This document shows, in pieces, positions 34,597 to 43,351 of a DNA stretch of 64,000 nucleotides (the stretch's first letter is position 1; each line of letters opens with the position of its first letter). Source of the stretch: Stutzerimonas stutzeri. GTDB taxonomy: Bacteria > Pseudomonadota > Gammaproteobacteria > Pseudomonadales > Pseudomonadaceae. The stretch is taken from NCBI GenBank assembly GCA_002387205.1, contig DGLA01000005.1, forward strand, positions 62,196 through 126,195, in the 5' to 3' direction. The notes beneath the pieces are model-generated. The model saw only the letters and a program-made list of their open reading frames with translations. It ran no database searches and was not told the origin of the DNA. A program made the translations under genes and the position numbers.

Positions 34597-35556
34597 ATGG
34601 GTGAGTTCGAGCTGATCCGCCACTACTTCGCCGCCGCCGCTTGTGCCAGGGCTGGCGGCGATGTCGCATTGGGCATCGGCGATGATTGCGCTTTGCTGAC
34701 CGTTCCGGTCGGCGAGCAGCTGGCTGTTTCCACAGACACGCTGGTGGCTGGCGTGCATTTCCCCGATCCGTGCGACCCTTATCTGCTTGGCCAGCGCGCA
34801 TTGGCCGTTTCCACCAGCGACCTCGCTGCCATGGGTGCCACGCCCGTCGGTTTTACCCTGGCGCTGACGCTTCCCTCTGTCGATCCCGGCTGGCTGGCCG
34901 AATTTGCCCGTGGCCTCGATGCGATGGCGGCTGGTTGTGACATGCGTCTGATTGGCGGCGACACCACACGCGGTCCGCTGAGCATGACCCTGACGGTATT
35001 TGGGCGGGTGCCGGTAGGCGCGGCGTTGTTACGCAGCGGTGCGCAACCAGGTGATCTGCTCTGTGTGGATGGATGGCTTGGCGATGCCGCCGGGGTACTG
35101 CCGATTGTGCTTGGCGAGAGGGAGGAGAACAGCGTCGAGGCGTCAGCGCTGCTCCGGCGGTACTGGTCACCGCAGCCTCAGCTTGCGTTGGGCCAGGCGC
35201 TGCGTGGCAAGGCTACCGCTGCATTGGATGTCTCCGATGGCCTCCTGGCCGATTGCTCGCATATCGCCACGGCATCCTCCGTTTCACTGGTAATCGAGCA
35301 AGCCAGGGTGCCGCTGTCGGATGCGCTGCTGCGCTTTGCCGGTCCGGATCAGGCCCTGAAATGCGCCTTGGCGGGAGGTGATGACTACCTTTTGGCGTTT
35401 ACCTTGCCAGCCGATGCGTTACCTAACATGCAGGCTGAAGGATGGCCTATCCATGCAATCGGCCATGTGGCAGAGGGTGAGGGCGTTCGGTTGGTGGACG
35501 CTGATGGAAACTCTGTGGACATCAACCATCTGGGCTACAACCACTTCACGAGCTGA
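34597..35556 (+). CDS. thiL: Thiamine-monophosphate kinase
   Basis: The protein of about 319 residues phosphorylates thiamine monophosphate to the diphosphate cofactor. It opens MGEFELIRHYFA, with GIGDDCALL, VSTDTLVAGVHFP and LGGDTTRGPLS-like metal/ATP-binding blocks. I chose ATG 34597 over GTG 34585, since MGEFELI is the usual family start. It lies directly after nusB. Confidence 0.94.
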   Translation: MGEFELIRHYFAAAACARAGGDVALGIGDDCALLTVPVGEQLAVSTDTLVAGVHFPDPCDPYLLGQRALAVSTSDLAAMGATPVGFTLALTLPSVDPGWLAEFARGLDAMAAGCDMRLIGGDTTRGPLSMTLTVFGRVPVGAALLRSGAQPGDLLCVDGWLGDAAGVLPIVLGEREENSVEASALLRRYWSPQPQLALGQALRGKATAALDVSDGLLADCSHIATASSVSLVIEQARVPLSDALLRFAGPDQALKCALAGGDDYLLAFTLPADALPNMQAEGWPIHAIGHVAEGEGVRLVDADGNSVDINHLGYNHFTS

Positions 35557-35592
35557 GTCGTTGCCGCTCGACTAGAACATGAGGACAACTGT

Positions 35593-36090
35593 TTGACCGA
35601 TTCCCTGCCTGCCGCCGAGCCGATCCCGCATTCGGTATGGAGTAACCCCTGGCACAACCTGGCGTTTGGTTTCGGCTCCGGTACGCTGCCTAAGGCACCG
35701 GGCACCTGGGGATCCCTTGTGGCGTTGGCGTTCGTGCCCATGTGGCAGATGCTGCCAGCGTGGGGCTACGGTGCGCTGATTCTCGCCAGCATGCTGTTCG
35801 GCATCTGGCTATGCGGAAAGGTGGCTCAGGATCTGGGTGTGCACGATCACGAAGGCATCGTCTGGGACGAGTTTGCCGGTATCTGGATCACCTTCTGGCT
35901 GGTGCCTGCCGGTTGGTACTGGCTACTGCTCGGCTTCGTCGTGTTCCGCCTGTTGGATATCCTCAAGCCTTGGCCGATAAGTTGGGTTGATCGCCAGGTT
36001 CACGGTGGGCTGGGCATCATGCTTGATGACATCCTCGCCGGCTTCGCCGCCTGTGGCCTGATGCACTTAGCCGTAATCTGGCTGGCCTAG
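35593..36090 (+). CDS. pgpA: Phosphatidylglycerophosphatase A
   Basis: This 165-residue membrane enzyme removes phosphate from phosphatidylglycerophosphate. The GSGTLPKAPGTWGSLVAL motif and the acidic DHEGIVWDEFAGIWIT block are diagnostic, with about four membrane helices. It starts at TTG 35593, with GAGGACAACTG upstream. End of the ribE-to-pgpA run. Confidence 0.93.
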   Translation: MTDSLPAAEPIPHSVWSNPWHNLAFGFGSGTLPKAPGTWGSLVALAFVPMWQMLPAWGYGALILASMLFGIWLCGKVAQDLGVHDHEGIVWDEFAGIWITFWLVPAGWYWLLLGFVVFRLLDILKPWPISWVDRQVHGGLGIMLDDILAGFAACGLMHLAVIWLA

Positions 36091-36175
36091 GACGAGCTGT
36101 GCGTCGGGTCGCTGCAATCCCGGCATCGCTGATGGACAATGCCGGCATCGCCGTTAGCCAAGGAAACATCCGCGG

Positions 36176-36823
36176 ATGCGTTCACTTTTCCTGTTTTTAG
36201 CCAGTGCCCTGACGGTGCTGTCATCGAGCACCATGGCTGCTCCAATGGTTCAAGTGGTGGGGCTTTTTCCAGGTGCTGCCGTGTTGAATGTCGATGGGCA
36301 ACGTAAGCTCGTTCGGGTCGGGCAGGTGGGGCCGGGCGGTGTTGAGGTATTGAGCGCTGATTCGAAAGGCGCCGTTTTGCGGGTAGACGGCGTTGAGCGT
36401 AGCTATGGCCTTTCTCGCGAGCTGAGTTCCGGCTTTGCCGAACCTGACCGCCGGCAGCTGAGCATCGCTCAGGGACAGGGGGGGCACTACTGGATAGCCG
36501 GCTCGATCAACGGACAGCCTGTGCAGTTCCTCGTCGATACCGGTGCCACCTCGGTGGCGATCAACGAAATCCAGGCGCGGCGTCTCGGCATCGACTACCG
36601 CGTCGACGGCCGGCAGATCGTCGTAGGCACTGCAAGCGGCACGGCCAAGGCCTGGAGGGTCAATCTCAACAGCGTGAAGGTCGGTGCGATCGATGTGCTC
36701 GGCGTTGAAGCCGTTGTGGTGGAAGGCGGCTCGCCGACCGATGCCCTGCTCGGCATGAGCTTCCTCAATCGAGTCAGTTGGCGGGAGGAGCAGGGCCTGT
36801 TGAAGCTTGAATCGAAGATATGA
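36176..36823 (+). CDS. Periplasmic retropepsin-like aspartic protease (TIGR02281-like)
   Basis: The 215-residue protein has a signal peptide (cleavage near residue 21, TMAAP) and a single-domain aspartic protease fold with VDTGATSVAI (about residues 119-128) and LLGMSFLNR. Such proteins act as dimers, like retroviral proteases. It is single, upstream of ribA. Role unknown. Confidence 0.85.
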   Translation: MRSLFLFLASALTVLSSSTMAAPMVQVVGLFPGAAVLNVDGQRKLVRVGQVGPGGVEVLSADSKGAVLRVDGVERSYGLSRELSSGFAEPDRRQLSIAQGQGGHYWIAGSINGQPVQFLVDTGATSVAINEIQARRLGIDYRVDGRQIVVGTASGTAKAWRVNLNSVKVGAIDVLGVEAVVVEGGSPTDALLGMSFLNRVSWREEQGLLKLESKI

Positions 36824-36829
36824 GAGAAG

Positions 36830-36944
36830 CAGCTTGAAGCTTGAAGCCTGAAGCTAGAAGTAAAAGCATATGTGACGGCGTGGGCATCGCCGACGCATAC
36901 TGGCTTCCAGCTTCCAGCTTCCAGCTTCCAGCTTCCAGCTTCCA
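36830..36944. repeat. GCTTCCA tandem repeat (six copies) with adjacent degenerate GAAGCT tract
   Basis: Six perfect copies of GCTTCCA fill 36903-36944. Just upstream, about 36830-36861, is a degenerate tract (AGCTTGAAGCTTGAAGCC and onward) that resembles the reverse complement of the unit, so the two could pair into a long imperfect hairpin. The tract ends about 40 bases before the ribA start and repeats the unit seen at 18891. Confidence 0.9.
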
Positions 36945-36987
36945 AGCTGTTACACTATCCGCTTTTCTGCCTTCTGGAGTTTCTCCG

Positions 36988-37605
36988 GTGTCTGTCGTGT
37001 TCGTCGCCGCTTCCAAACTGCCGACGCCTTTCGGCGTGTTTACCATGCATGGTTTCCTCGATCAGGATACGGGCAAGGAACATGTCGTACTGACCCTGGG
37101 TGACGTGGCCGACGGCAAGCCCGTATTGGGCCGTCTTCACTCCGAGTGTCTTACTGGTGACGCGCTGTTCAGCCTTCGCTGCGATTGCGGCTTCCAGCTC
37201 GAAGCAGCGCTTCGGGCGATCTCCGAAGAGGGCCGTGGCGCGCTGCTTTATCTGCGTCAGGAAGGTCGCGGCATCGGTCTGCTGAACAAGATCCGTGCCT
37301 ATGAGTTGCAAGATGCGGGTGCCGATACCGTCGAGGCCAACGAACGTCTGGGCTTCGCGCCGGACATGCGTGACTACGCCATCTGCCTGCCCATGCTCGA
37401 ACATCTCGGCATCGCCGAGATCAAGCTGATGACCAACAACCCGCGCAAGGTCAAGGCACTGCAGGGCTTTGGCATCCGTGTCGCTCAGCGCATGCCGCTG
37501 GAAATCGCGCACAACCCGCACAACAGGAAGTACCTGGCCACCAAGGCCGGCAAGCTCGGCCATATGCTAGGCGAAATCCATCAGGGCGAAGCCGAGCAGT
37601 CGTGA
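36988..37605 (+). CDS. ribA: GTP cyclohydrolase II
   Basis: The 205-residue enzyme opens GTP at the first step of riboflavin synthesis. The zinc cysteines are Cys54, Cys65 and Cys67 in ECLTGDALFSLRCDC, followed by LRQEGRGIGLLNKI and MTNNPRKVKAL. I placed the start at GTG 36988, with CTGGAG eight bases upstream; the open frame extends back into the GCTTCCA repeat and should not be used. It is not under the FMN riboswitch at 31.5 kb. Confidence 0.95.
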   Translation: MSVVFVAASKLPTPFGVFTMHGFLDQDTGKEHVVLTLGDVADGKPVLGRLHSECLTGDALFSLRCDCGFQLEAALRAISEEGRGALLYLRQEGRGIGLLNKIRAYELQDAGADTVEANERLGFAPDMRDYAICLPMLEHLGIAEIKLMTNNPRKVKALQGFGIRVAQRMPLEIAHNPHNRKYLATKAGKLGHMLGEIHQGEAEQS

Positions 37606-38021
37606 ACCGCGCAGCTGCCCGTCGTCAGCTGTCATGGGATGGCTGGCTGCAATTCTTGCTGATGGTGGTGCCGGTACTTGCCGCCAACCAGCTTCCCGAG
37701 CTGACCGGTCATCATGAAGAAGTCATCGCGTTGCCATTGTTCTTCGCTGGCCTGGGCCTGTTGTTTCTCAGCTTGCCGCGCTTCACCTCTTACAAACACG
37801 CCTTGATCAACACCGAACATTCATTCGGCAGCGATGCGGAGCCCGTATCCTGGGCCACGTTGCGCGATGTTCGTCTGCGCGCCTTGCGTATTGCCGGGCT
37901 TCCCGCCTGGGTTGCTGCAATCGGCGCGCCGCTCGGGTTGGAGCCGGTGGCCCAACTGCTATTGGTCTGTGGCAGCCTGACGCTGCTTGTTCTCTATCGC
38001 ATCCCGCGTCAGCTGCAGTGA
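37602..38021 (+). CDS. Hypothetical small membrane protein
   Basis: The 139-residue product has about four hydrophobic segments (residues 17-30, 42-58, 95-110, 115-132). GTG 37602 overlaps the ribA stop, and its own stop overlaps the btuF start, so it is translationally coupled on both sides. I do not recognise a family. Its place next to btuF could suggest a link to B12 uptake, but it shows none of the features of BtuC. Confidence 0.7.
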   Translation: MNRAAARRQLSWDGWLQFLLMVVPVLAANQLPELTGHHEEVIALPLFFAGLGLLFLSLPRFTSYKHALINTEHSFGSDAEPVSWATLRDVRLRALRIAGLPAWVAAIGAPLGLEPVAQLLLVCGSLTLLVLYRIPRQLQ

Positions 38022-38818
38022 TGCGCACACTGCTGCTGTGCCTTGTGTTGCTGACGTCGCCGCTGGTGTCGGCTGCGCAGCGCGTGGTCAGCCTGGCGCC
38101 GTCGCTCAGCGAAATTATCCTGGAACTGGATGCAGGCGACCTGCTGGTCGGCGTGCTGGACGGAGGCGAACGGCCAAAGGCCTTGGTCGATCTCCCCTCG
38201 GTGGGGCGCATCGGGCAGCTCGAAATGGAGCGACTGCTCGCGTTGCAACCGACGCTGGTGCTGCTCTGGCCGGACAGCATCACCTCTGCGCAACGCGCCC
38301 AACTGGTTCAGTTCGATATTCCTGTGCTCGTCGCCCAGCCCTTGTCATTGGCGCAACTGGCGGAGCAATTCGCTGTGATTGGCAAGCGAGTCGGAAGGGA
38401 GCGACAGGGACTGGCGCTCCAGGAGCAGTTTGAGCAGGGCCTGGATCGGCTACGCCAGCGGTACCGGCGCGACCAGCCGGTGTCGGTTTTCTACCAGATC
38501 TGGAATCGCCCGCTGTATACCCTGGGCGGACGTCAGATCATCAGCGATGCAATAGGCGTGTGCGGTGGGCGCAACGTCTTTGCCGACCTCCAGCTGCCGG
38601 CGCCGCAGGTCAGTGTCGAGGCGGTCCTGTCGCGTAATCCCGAGGTGATTCTAGCCGGCAGCGGCGCGCAGCTTGCGGAGTGGAGCACCTGGCCGCAGCT
38701 CGAGGCGGTGCGTAAGGGGCAGCTGTGGGAAGTCCCGGACAAGGGGCTCGAGCGGCCGAGCTTCCAGATGCTTGGCGCAATCGAGAAGCTCTGCGAGGTG
38801 ATGGCTCAGGCAAACTGA
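38021..38818 (+). CDS. btuF: Cobalamin-binding periplasmic protein
   Basis: The protein of about 265 residues has a signal peptide (cleavage after SAA near residue 19) and the helical-backbone binding-protein fold. RVVSLAPSLSEIILEL and GVLDGGERPKALVDLPSVGRIGQLEMERLLALQPTLVLLW are typical of BtuF. It captures B12 in the periplasm. btuC and btuD are not in the window. It converges on btuB, the outer-membrane receptor. Confidence 0.88.
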   Translation: MRTLLLCLVLLTSPLVSAAQRVVSLAPSLSEIILELDAGDLLVGVLDGGERPKALVDLPSVGRIGQLEMERLLALQPTLVLLWPDSITSAQRAQLVQFDIPVLVAQPLSLAQLAEQFAVIGKRVGRERQGLALQEQFEQGLDRLRQRYRRDQPVSVFYQIWNRPLYTLGGRQIISDAIGVCGGRNVFADLQLPAPQVSVEAVLSRNPEVILAGSGAQLAEWSTWPQLEAVRKGQLWEVPDKGLERPSFQMLGAIEKLCEVMAQAN

Positions 38819-38851
38819 ATGCCCCAGAACCTGTCCGGCGCCGGTTAGCAT

Positions 38852-40708
38852 TCAGAACGAAGGCGACCAGGTGACCGCAAACAGCGCAGCACGACCGGCT
38901 TCGCGGTAGCCGTATGTCTGGACCGGGTCTTCCCAGGATGGCCCCGTGGGTCGCTGATATGTGGCCAGTGCGTAGTCGCGGTCGAACAGGTTTGTGATCC
39001 TGGCTTCCCAAAGCAGCTCTGGCTGACTCTGCCAGCCTGCACGCAGGTCGACTGTGCCGTAGCCTGAAAGCTTGCGGCTGTTGGCTGCGTCATCGAAGCG
39101 CGAACTTGCCAATCGCCAGCTCGCGCCCGCCGATACCGTGCCAAATCGGCGATCCAGATCGATGTTCAGTGAGCGTTTGGCACGCCGTGCGAGCAGGTGG
39201 CCGCTTTCGTGGTCGCGCGGGTCGATAACACTGACGGCCAGGTTTGCATCCCAGCCCATCAGGTTACGTGCGATGGTCGCTTCGAACCCGTTTATGCGTG
39301 CGCGGTTTACGTTCTCCGTCCGACTGCCGCCCCAGGCAATCATGTCTTCGAGGTCGGTGCGGTAAAGCGAGGCTTCGAGCTGTGTGTCGCTAAAGTCTGC
39401 GCGCCATTGTAGCTCGTAGGTTTTCGAGGTTTCCGGTTTCAGGTCCGGGTTGGGTCCCCAAGCCGGCGGTGCGTAGAGGTCAGTGAACGTCGGCGCGCGG
39501 AAGCCTTCTCCATAGCTGAGTATCCAGCGCTGTGATGGGCCCATCGGCAGGCTGAAGGCTGCGTTCCAGCTATTGTGGCTGCCGAACTGCTGGTTATCGT
39601 CGTGACGCAGGCCGAGCTCGGTATCGAAATACTGACCCTGATAGCTGTGCTGCGCTAAGAACGCGAGGTTGTTGCGCTCATCCTCTTCGTAAACGGTCGA
39701 CGCATTCAGACGGTCCTCATACCAGTCCGTACCCAGCGTAACCGCGTGGCGTTCGGTGACGGCGAGGCGATTGATCCAGGCTGCCGAATGCCGTGTGGTT
39801 TCAAGCAGGCTGTCGTTATAGGCGGAGCCGACTGCGCGGTTGCGGTCGAAGCTACGCCCCAGCTCCAAGCGACTGTTCCAATTTTCACTAAGCTGACCAT
39901 CAAGGTAGCCGCTGTAGCTGCTGACACGGAACTCATCCTGCGGCGTTCCCGGGAGGAACTCGTAGGCATCGTCATATTCATTCTCGCCGCGCTGATCATT
40001 GAGGCTGAGGCCGGCTCGCCAGTCGCTGTTCAATCGGTGGTCGAGCTTGAGGTGCAGCGCTTTTTGCCGAACACCGTCATGATCGTCATCGGCGCCACGC
40101 CCGTCACGTGTAGCATCGAAACCGGCACGCTCGTCCAGGCTCGCTCCCAGGTGCAGCTGTGTGCGTTCGGTGCCCATTGCCAGGTTCAGGCTGCGTTCGA
40201 AAGTCTGTTGACTGCCGATCCCATATCGCACCTGTGGATTAACGCCCGGCTGGCCGCCGCGCGTGAAAATCTGAATAACGCCTCCAATGGCGTCGGCACC
40301 ATACAGGGACGAGCGGGGGCCGCGTATGACTTCGACGCGTTCAACGTTGTCGATGGCCAGGTAGTCGAGGCGCGCGAATCCGCTGGTCGCCGAGGAAATG
40401 CGTTGGCCGTCGAGCAGTACAAGCGTCTGCGCGGTGCTCGTCCCACGTAGTGAAAGGAAAGGAAGGCCGCCCGAGTTGCCGACCTGGACGCCCGGCACGC
40501 GGCGCAATAGCTCTGGCACGCTACGCACCTGCAAGCGTTCGATGTCCGCTCGAACGAACACCGTGTTTGCGGCTGTCGCGCTGGTGCGGGGCTCGGCTTG
40601 GCGCGCCGAGGTGATCAGCATCTCGGGCAACGTATATTCGGCGCTTTGGGCAAATGCAGGCGCGCTGGGCAACAACGCCAAGGCCAGGGCAAGACGGGAC
40701 AATTTCAT
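38852..40708 (-). CDS. btuB: TonB-dependent vitamin B12 outer-membrane receptor
   Basis: The 618-residue protein has a signal peptide (ending AFAQS), a TonB-box-like LPEMLITSA, a plug domain (VRSVPELLRRVPGVQVGNSGGLPFLSLRGTSTAQTLVLLDGQRI) and a 22-strand-type barrel ending in SPSF. It is about the size of E. coli BtuB. A cobalamin riboswitch 109 bases upstream supports B12 as its substrate. Convergent with btuF. Confidence 0.93.
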   Translation of the reverse strand: MKLSRLALALALLPSAPAFAQSAEYTLPEMLITSARQAEPRTSATAANTVFVRADIERLQVRSVPELLRRVPGVQVGNSGGLPFLSLRGTSTAQTLVLLDGQRISSATSGFARLDYLAIDNVERVEVIRGPRSSLYGADAIGGVIQIFTRGGQPGVNPQVRYGIGSQQTFERSLNLAMGTERTQLHLGASLDERAGFDATRDGRGADDDHDGVRQKALHLKLDHRLNSDWRAGLSLNDQRGENEYDDAYEFLPGTPQDEFRVSSYSGYLDGQLSENWNSRLELGRSFDRNRAVGSAYNDSLLETTRHSAAWINRLAVTERHAVTLGTDWYEDRLNASTVYEEDERNNLAFLAQHSYQGQYFDTELGLRHDDNQQFGSHNSWNAAFSLPMGPSQRWILSYGEGFRAPTFTDLYAPPAWGPNPDLKPETSKTYELQWRADFSDTQLEASLYRTDLEDMIAWGGSRTENVNRARINGFEATIARNLMGWDANLAVSVIDPRDHESGHLLARRAKRSLNIDLDRRFGTVSAGASWRLASSRFDDAANSRKLSGYGTVDLRAGWQSQPELLWEARITNLFDRDYALATYQRPTGPSWEDPVQTYGYREAGRAALFAVTWSPSF

Positions 40709-40816
40709 CAGATTCGATCCTCAAAAGTTCAGCGCTTTCGAGGAGGGCAGGAGCAAGCGCAGGGGCACGCAGCCGCGCTTGACGGTGATGCCCTCCGCAA
40801 CACCAGTCGAATCCGT

Positions 40817-40980
40817 CAGGCCGGTCTCCGGGCTTTCAACGCGAACCCGGCTCGCCTTCCCGTGCCTGGCACAGTGGCGGTTGAGCGGGCGGTGATCCTT
40901 GATCACGGTCGATTACCGTTGCGGGGGCAGCGCCGGCCTTGCTCTGCGAGCGCACCGGCTTCCCGTTTAATGCGGACCTG
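40817..40980 (-). promoter_or_regulatory. Cobalamin riboswitch upstream of btuB
   Basis: On the minus strand CAGGTC (40980-40975) pairs with GGCCTG (40822-40817) as P1. Between them are ACGGGAAGCCGGTGCG, the B12-box core GCTGCCCCCGCAACGG, a CCACTGTGCC segment, GGGAAGGC, and AAGCCCGGAGACCGGCC. It represses the receptor when B12 is high. Confidence 0.93.
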
Positions 40981-41134
40981 GGGTCGCGCACACCTGGGCG
41001 GATAGGAAAATCGCGCGAACCTTACGATCTGAAATGGGGAAAGACAAGCGAATGGGTGAATTCCGCCAGCGCGTATCGGGCTATCAGCCTGACAACAGCA
41101 CAACGGCGATGGGTTAGCGGTTCTCGTCAGTCGC

Positions 41135-41325
41135 GTGGATGTCGCTTTTACACCCACCGTGACTTGGTTTGGTTCGGTGGATCGATGAAGCGTGATCCAC
41201 CCTACAGTCTGAAACGGTCAAGCACGAGCCGAAACAGCGATCGACCTCCCTAGCACCGCCGCTGCCGTAAGGTGGATGTCGCCTTTTACATCCACCGTGA
41301 CTCGGTTCGTTCTTTGGTTCGGTGG
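41135..41325. repeat. Two direct copies of a hairpin-bearing repeat upstream of the dxs end
   Basis: A unit starting GTGGATGTCGC and running through CCACCGTGACT to TTCGGTGGAT occurs at about 41135-41182 and again at 41272-41326. In the second copy GGTGGATGT (41271-41279) pairs perfectly with ACATCCACC (41288-41296). In the first, GTGGATC (41177-41183) pairs with GATCCAC (41194-41200), followed by CCTACAG. The region from 41010 to 41332 holds no gene. Confidence 0.8.
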
Positions 41326-41332
41326 ATGGACC

Positions 41333-43234
41333 CTAGCGCCGAATGCTCAAGCTGGCCAGTCGCGCCTGCACAGCAGCCTCGATGCCCGCAGCGTCCAGAC
41401 CGCACTCCCCGAGCATCTCGCTGGGCTTGGCGTGTTCGACGTAATAGTCCGGCAGGCCGAGATGGAGGATCGGCTTTTGCAGGTTCTCGGAGGCAAGGAA
41501 TTCGCCGACTGCGCTGCCAGCGCCGCCCATCACGCTGTTCTCCTCGATGGTCACAAGCAGCTCGTGACTGTTTGCCATCTGGCGAACCAGCGCTTCATCC
41601 AGAGGCTTGACGAAGCGCATGTCGACCACGGTGGCATCCAGCGTTTCAGCGACTTGCAGGGCTTGCGGCAATTGCACACCAAATACCAGCAGAGCGACCT
41701 TTTTGCCTTCGCGGCGTACCACCCCCTTGCCGATTTCCAGGGGTTCCAGGCCCGGTTCGAGAGACGCATCGGGACCGGTGCCGCGGGGATAACGCACCGC
41801 GGCGGGGCCCGGGAAGTGGTAGCCGGTGGTGAGCATCCGGCGCATCTCGTTTTCGTCGCTGGGCGTCATGATCAGCATGCCGGGGATACAGCGCAGGTAG
41901 GTCAGGTCGAAGCTGCCGGCGTGGGTCGGGCCGTCTTCGCCGACCAGGCCGGCGCGATCGATGGCAAAGAGCACGTCCAGATTCTGGACCGCCACATCGT
42001 GGATCAACTGATCGTATGCGCGTTGCAGGAACGTCGAGTAGATCGCCACCACCGGCTTGGCACCTTCGCACGCCATCCCGGCTGCCAGCGTCACGGCATG
42101 CTGTTCGGCAATGGCGACGTCGAAATAGCGGTCGGGATAGCGCTCGCTGAAAGCGACCAGGTCGGAGCCTTCCTTCATCGCCGGGGTGATGCCGGTCAGG
42201 CGCGGATCGGCTGCGGCCATATCGCACAGCCATTGGCCGAAGACGCTGGAATACTTCGGGCCGCTGGGCTTTTTCGGCGCCACCGGGCCACCGATTGGTT
42301 CCAGCTTACTGATGGCGTGCCAGGTGATCGGATCGATTTCCGCCGGGGCGAAGCCCTTGCCTTTCTTGGTGACCACATGCAGGAACTGCGGGCCTGGGAG
42401 GTCCCGCATGTTGCGCAGGGTGGCGATCAAGGTTGGCAGATCGTGGCCGTCGATGGGGCCGATGTAGTTCCAGCCGAGCTCTTCGAACAGGGTGCCGGGG
42501 ACCAGCATGCCCTTGGCGTATTCTTCGGTGCGGCGGGCTATTTCCCAGGCGCCGGGCAGGCGCGACAGGACCTTCTTGCTGCCTTCGCGCATGCTCGAGT
42601 AGGTGCGGCTGGAAAGTATCTTGGCCAGGTAGTTGGACAGGCCGCCCACGTTGCGCGAGATGGACATGTCGTTATCGTTCAGCACCACGAGCATGTCTGC
42701 ACCGACTTCCGGCGCATGGTTCAGCGCCTCGAAGGCCATACCCGCAGTAAGTGCACCGTCGCCGATCACGGCGATGGACTTGCGCTTCTTGCCCTGCAGG
42801 CGGGCAGCGATGGCCATGCCCAGCGCGGCGCTGATGGATGTACTTGAGTGGCCGACGCCAAAGGTGTCGTACTCGCTCTCGCTGCGGCGTGGAAAGGCGG
42901 CAAGGCCATCCTTCTGGCGCAGGCTGCCCATGCGTTCGCGGCGCCCGGTGAGGATCTTGTGCGGATAGGCCTGATGACCCACATCCCAGACCAGACGGTC
43001 CTTCGGGGTGTCGTAGACGTAGTGCAGCGCAATGGTCAGCTCGATGACGCCAAGACCGGCGCCGAAGTGCCCGCCCGTCCGGCCCACGCTGTAGAGGAGG
43101 TCCTGACGCAGCTCGTTGGCGAGTTCTTCGAGTTCCGCTTCGCCCAGCCGGCGTAGTTGCTCGGGGCTGGCCGCGCGATCTAGGACGGGCGTCGCTGGGC
43201 GGACCCGAGGAATCTCATGAAACGTCTTGGGCAT
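41333..43234 (-). CDS. dxs: 1-deoxy-D-xylulose-5-phosphate synthase
   Basis: The 633-residue thiamine-diphosphate enzyme makes DXP from pyruvate and glyceraldehyde 3-phosphate, for isoprenoids, thiamine and pyridoxal. VWDVGHQAYPHKILTGR, IGDGALTAGMAFEALNHA (ThDP/Mg site), and EDGPTHAGSFDLTYLRCIPGM are diagnostic. It follows xseB-ispA on the same strand, the standard order in gamma-proteobacteria. Confidence 0.97.
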   Translation of the reverse strand: MPKTFHEIPRVRPATPVLDRAASPEQLRRLGEAELEELANELRQDLLYSVGRTGGHFGAGLGVIELTIALHYVYDTPKDRLVWDVGHQAYPHKILTGRRERMGSLRQKDGLAAFPRRSESEYDTFGVGHSSTSISAALGMAIAARLQGKKRKSIAVIGDGALTAGMAFEALNHAPEVGADMLVVLNDNDMSISRNVGGLSNYLAKILSSRTYSSMREGSKKVLSRLPGAWEIARRTEEYAKGMLVPGTLFEELGWNYIGPIDGHDLPTLIATLRNMRDLPGPQFLHVVTKKGKGFAPAEIDPITWHAISKLEPIGGPVAPKKPSGPKYSSVFGQWLCDMAAADPRLTGITPAMKEGSDLVAFSERYPDRYFDVAIAEQHAVTLAAGMACEGAKPVVAIYSTFLQRAYDQLIHDVAVQNLDVLFAIDRAGLVGEDGPTHAGSFDLTYLRCIPGMLIMTPSDENEMRRMLTTGYHFPGPAAVRYPRGTGPDASLEPGLEPLEIGKGVVRREGKKVALLVFGVQLPQALQVAETLDATVVDMRFVKPLDEALVRQMANSHELLVTIEENSVMGGAGSAVGEFLASENLQKPILHLGLPDYYVEHAKPSEMLGECGLDAAGIEAAVQARLASLSIRR

Positions 43235-43351
43235 CGGGCGAATCGTTTTGGCTGAAAAAAGAGCCGCAGTTTACCCGATGGTTACTACGATAAGAACGGT
43301 TCGGGCATCAACGGTCACTGCGGTCCCTTCCTGCGGAGCGGCCTGGGCCCG

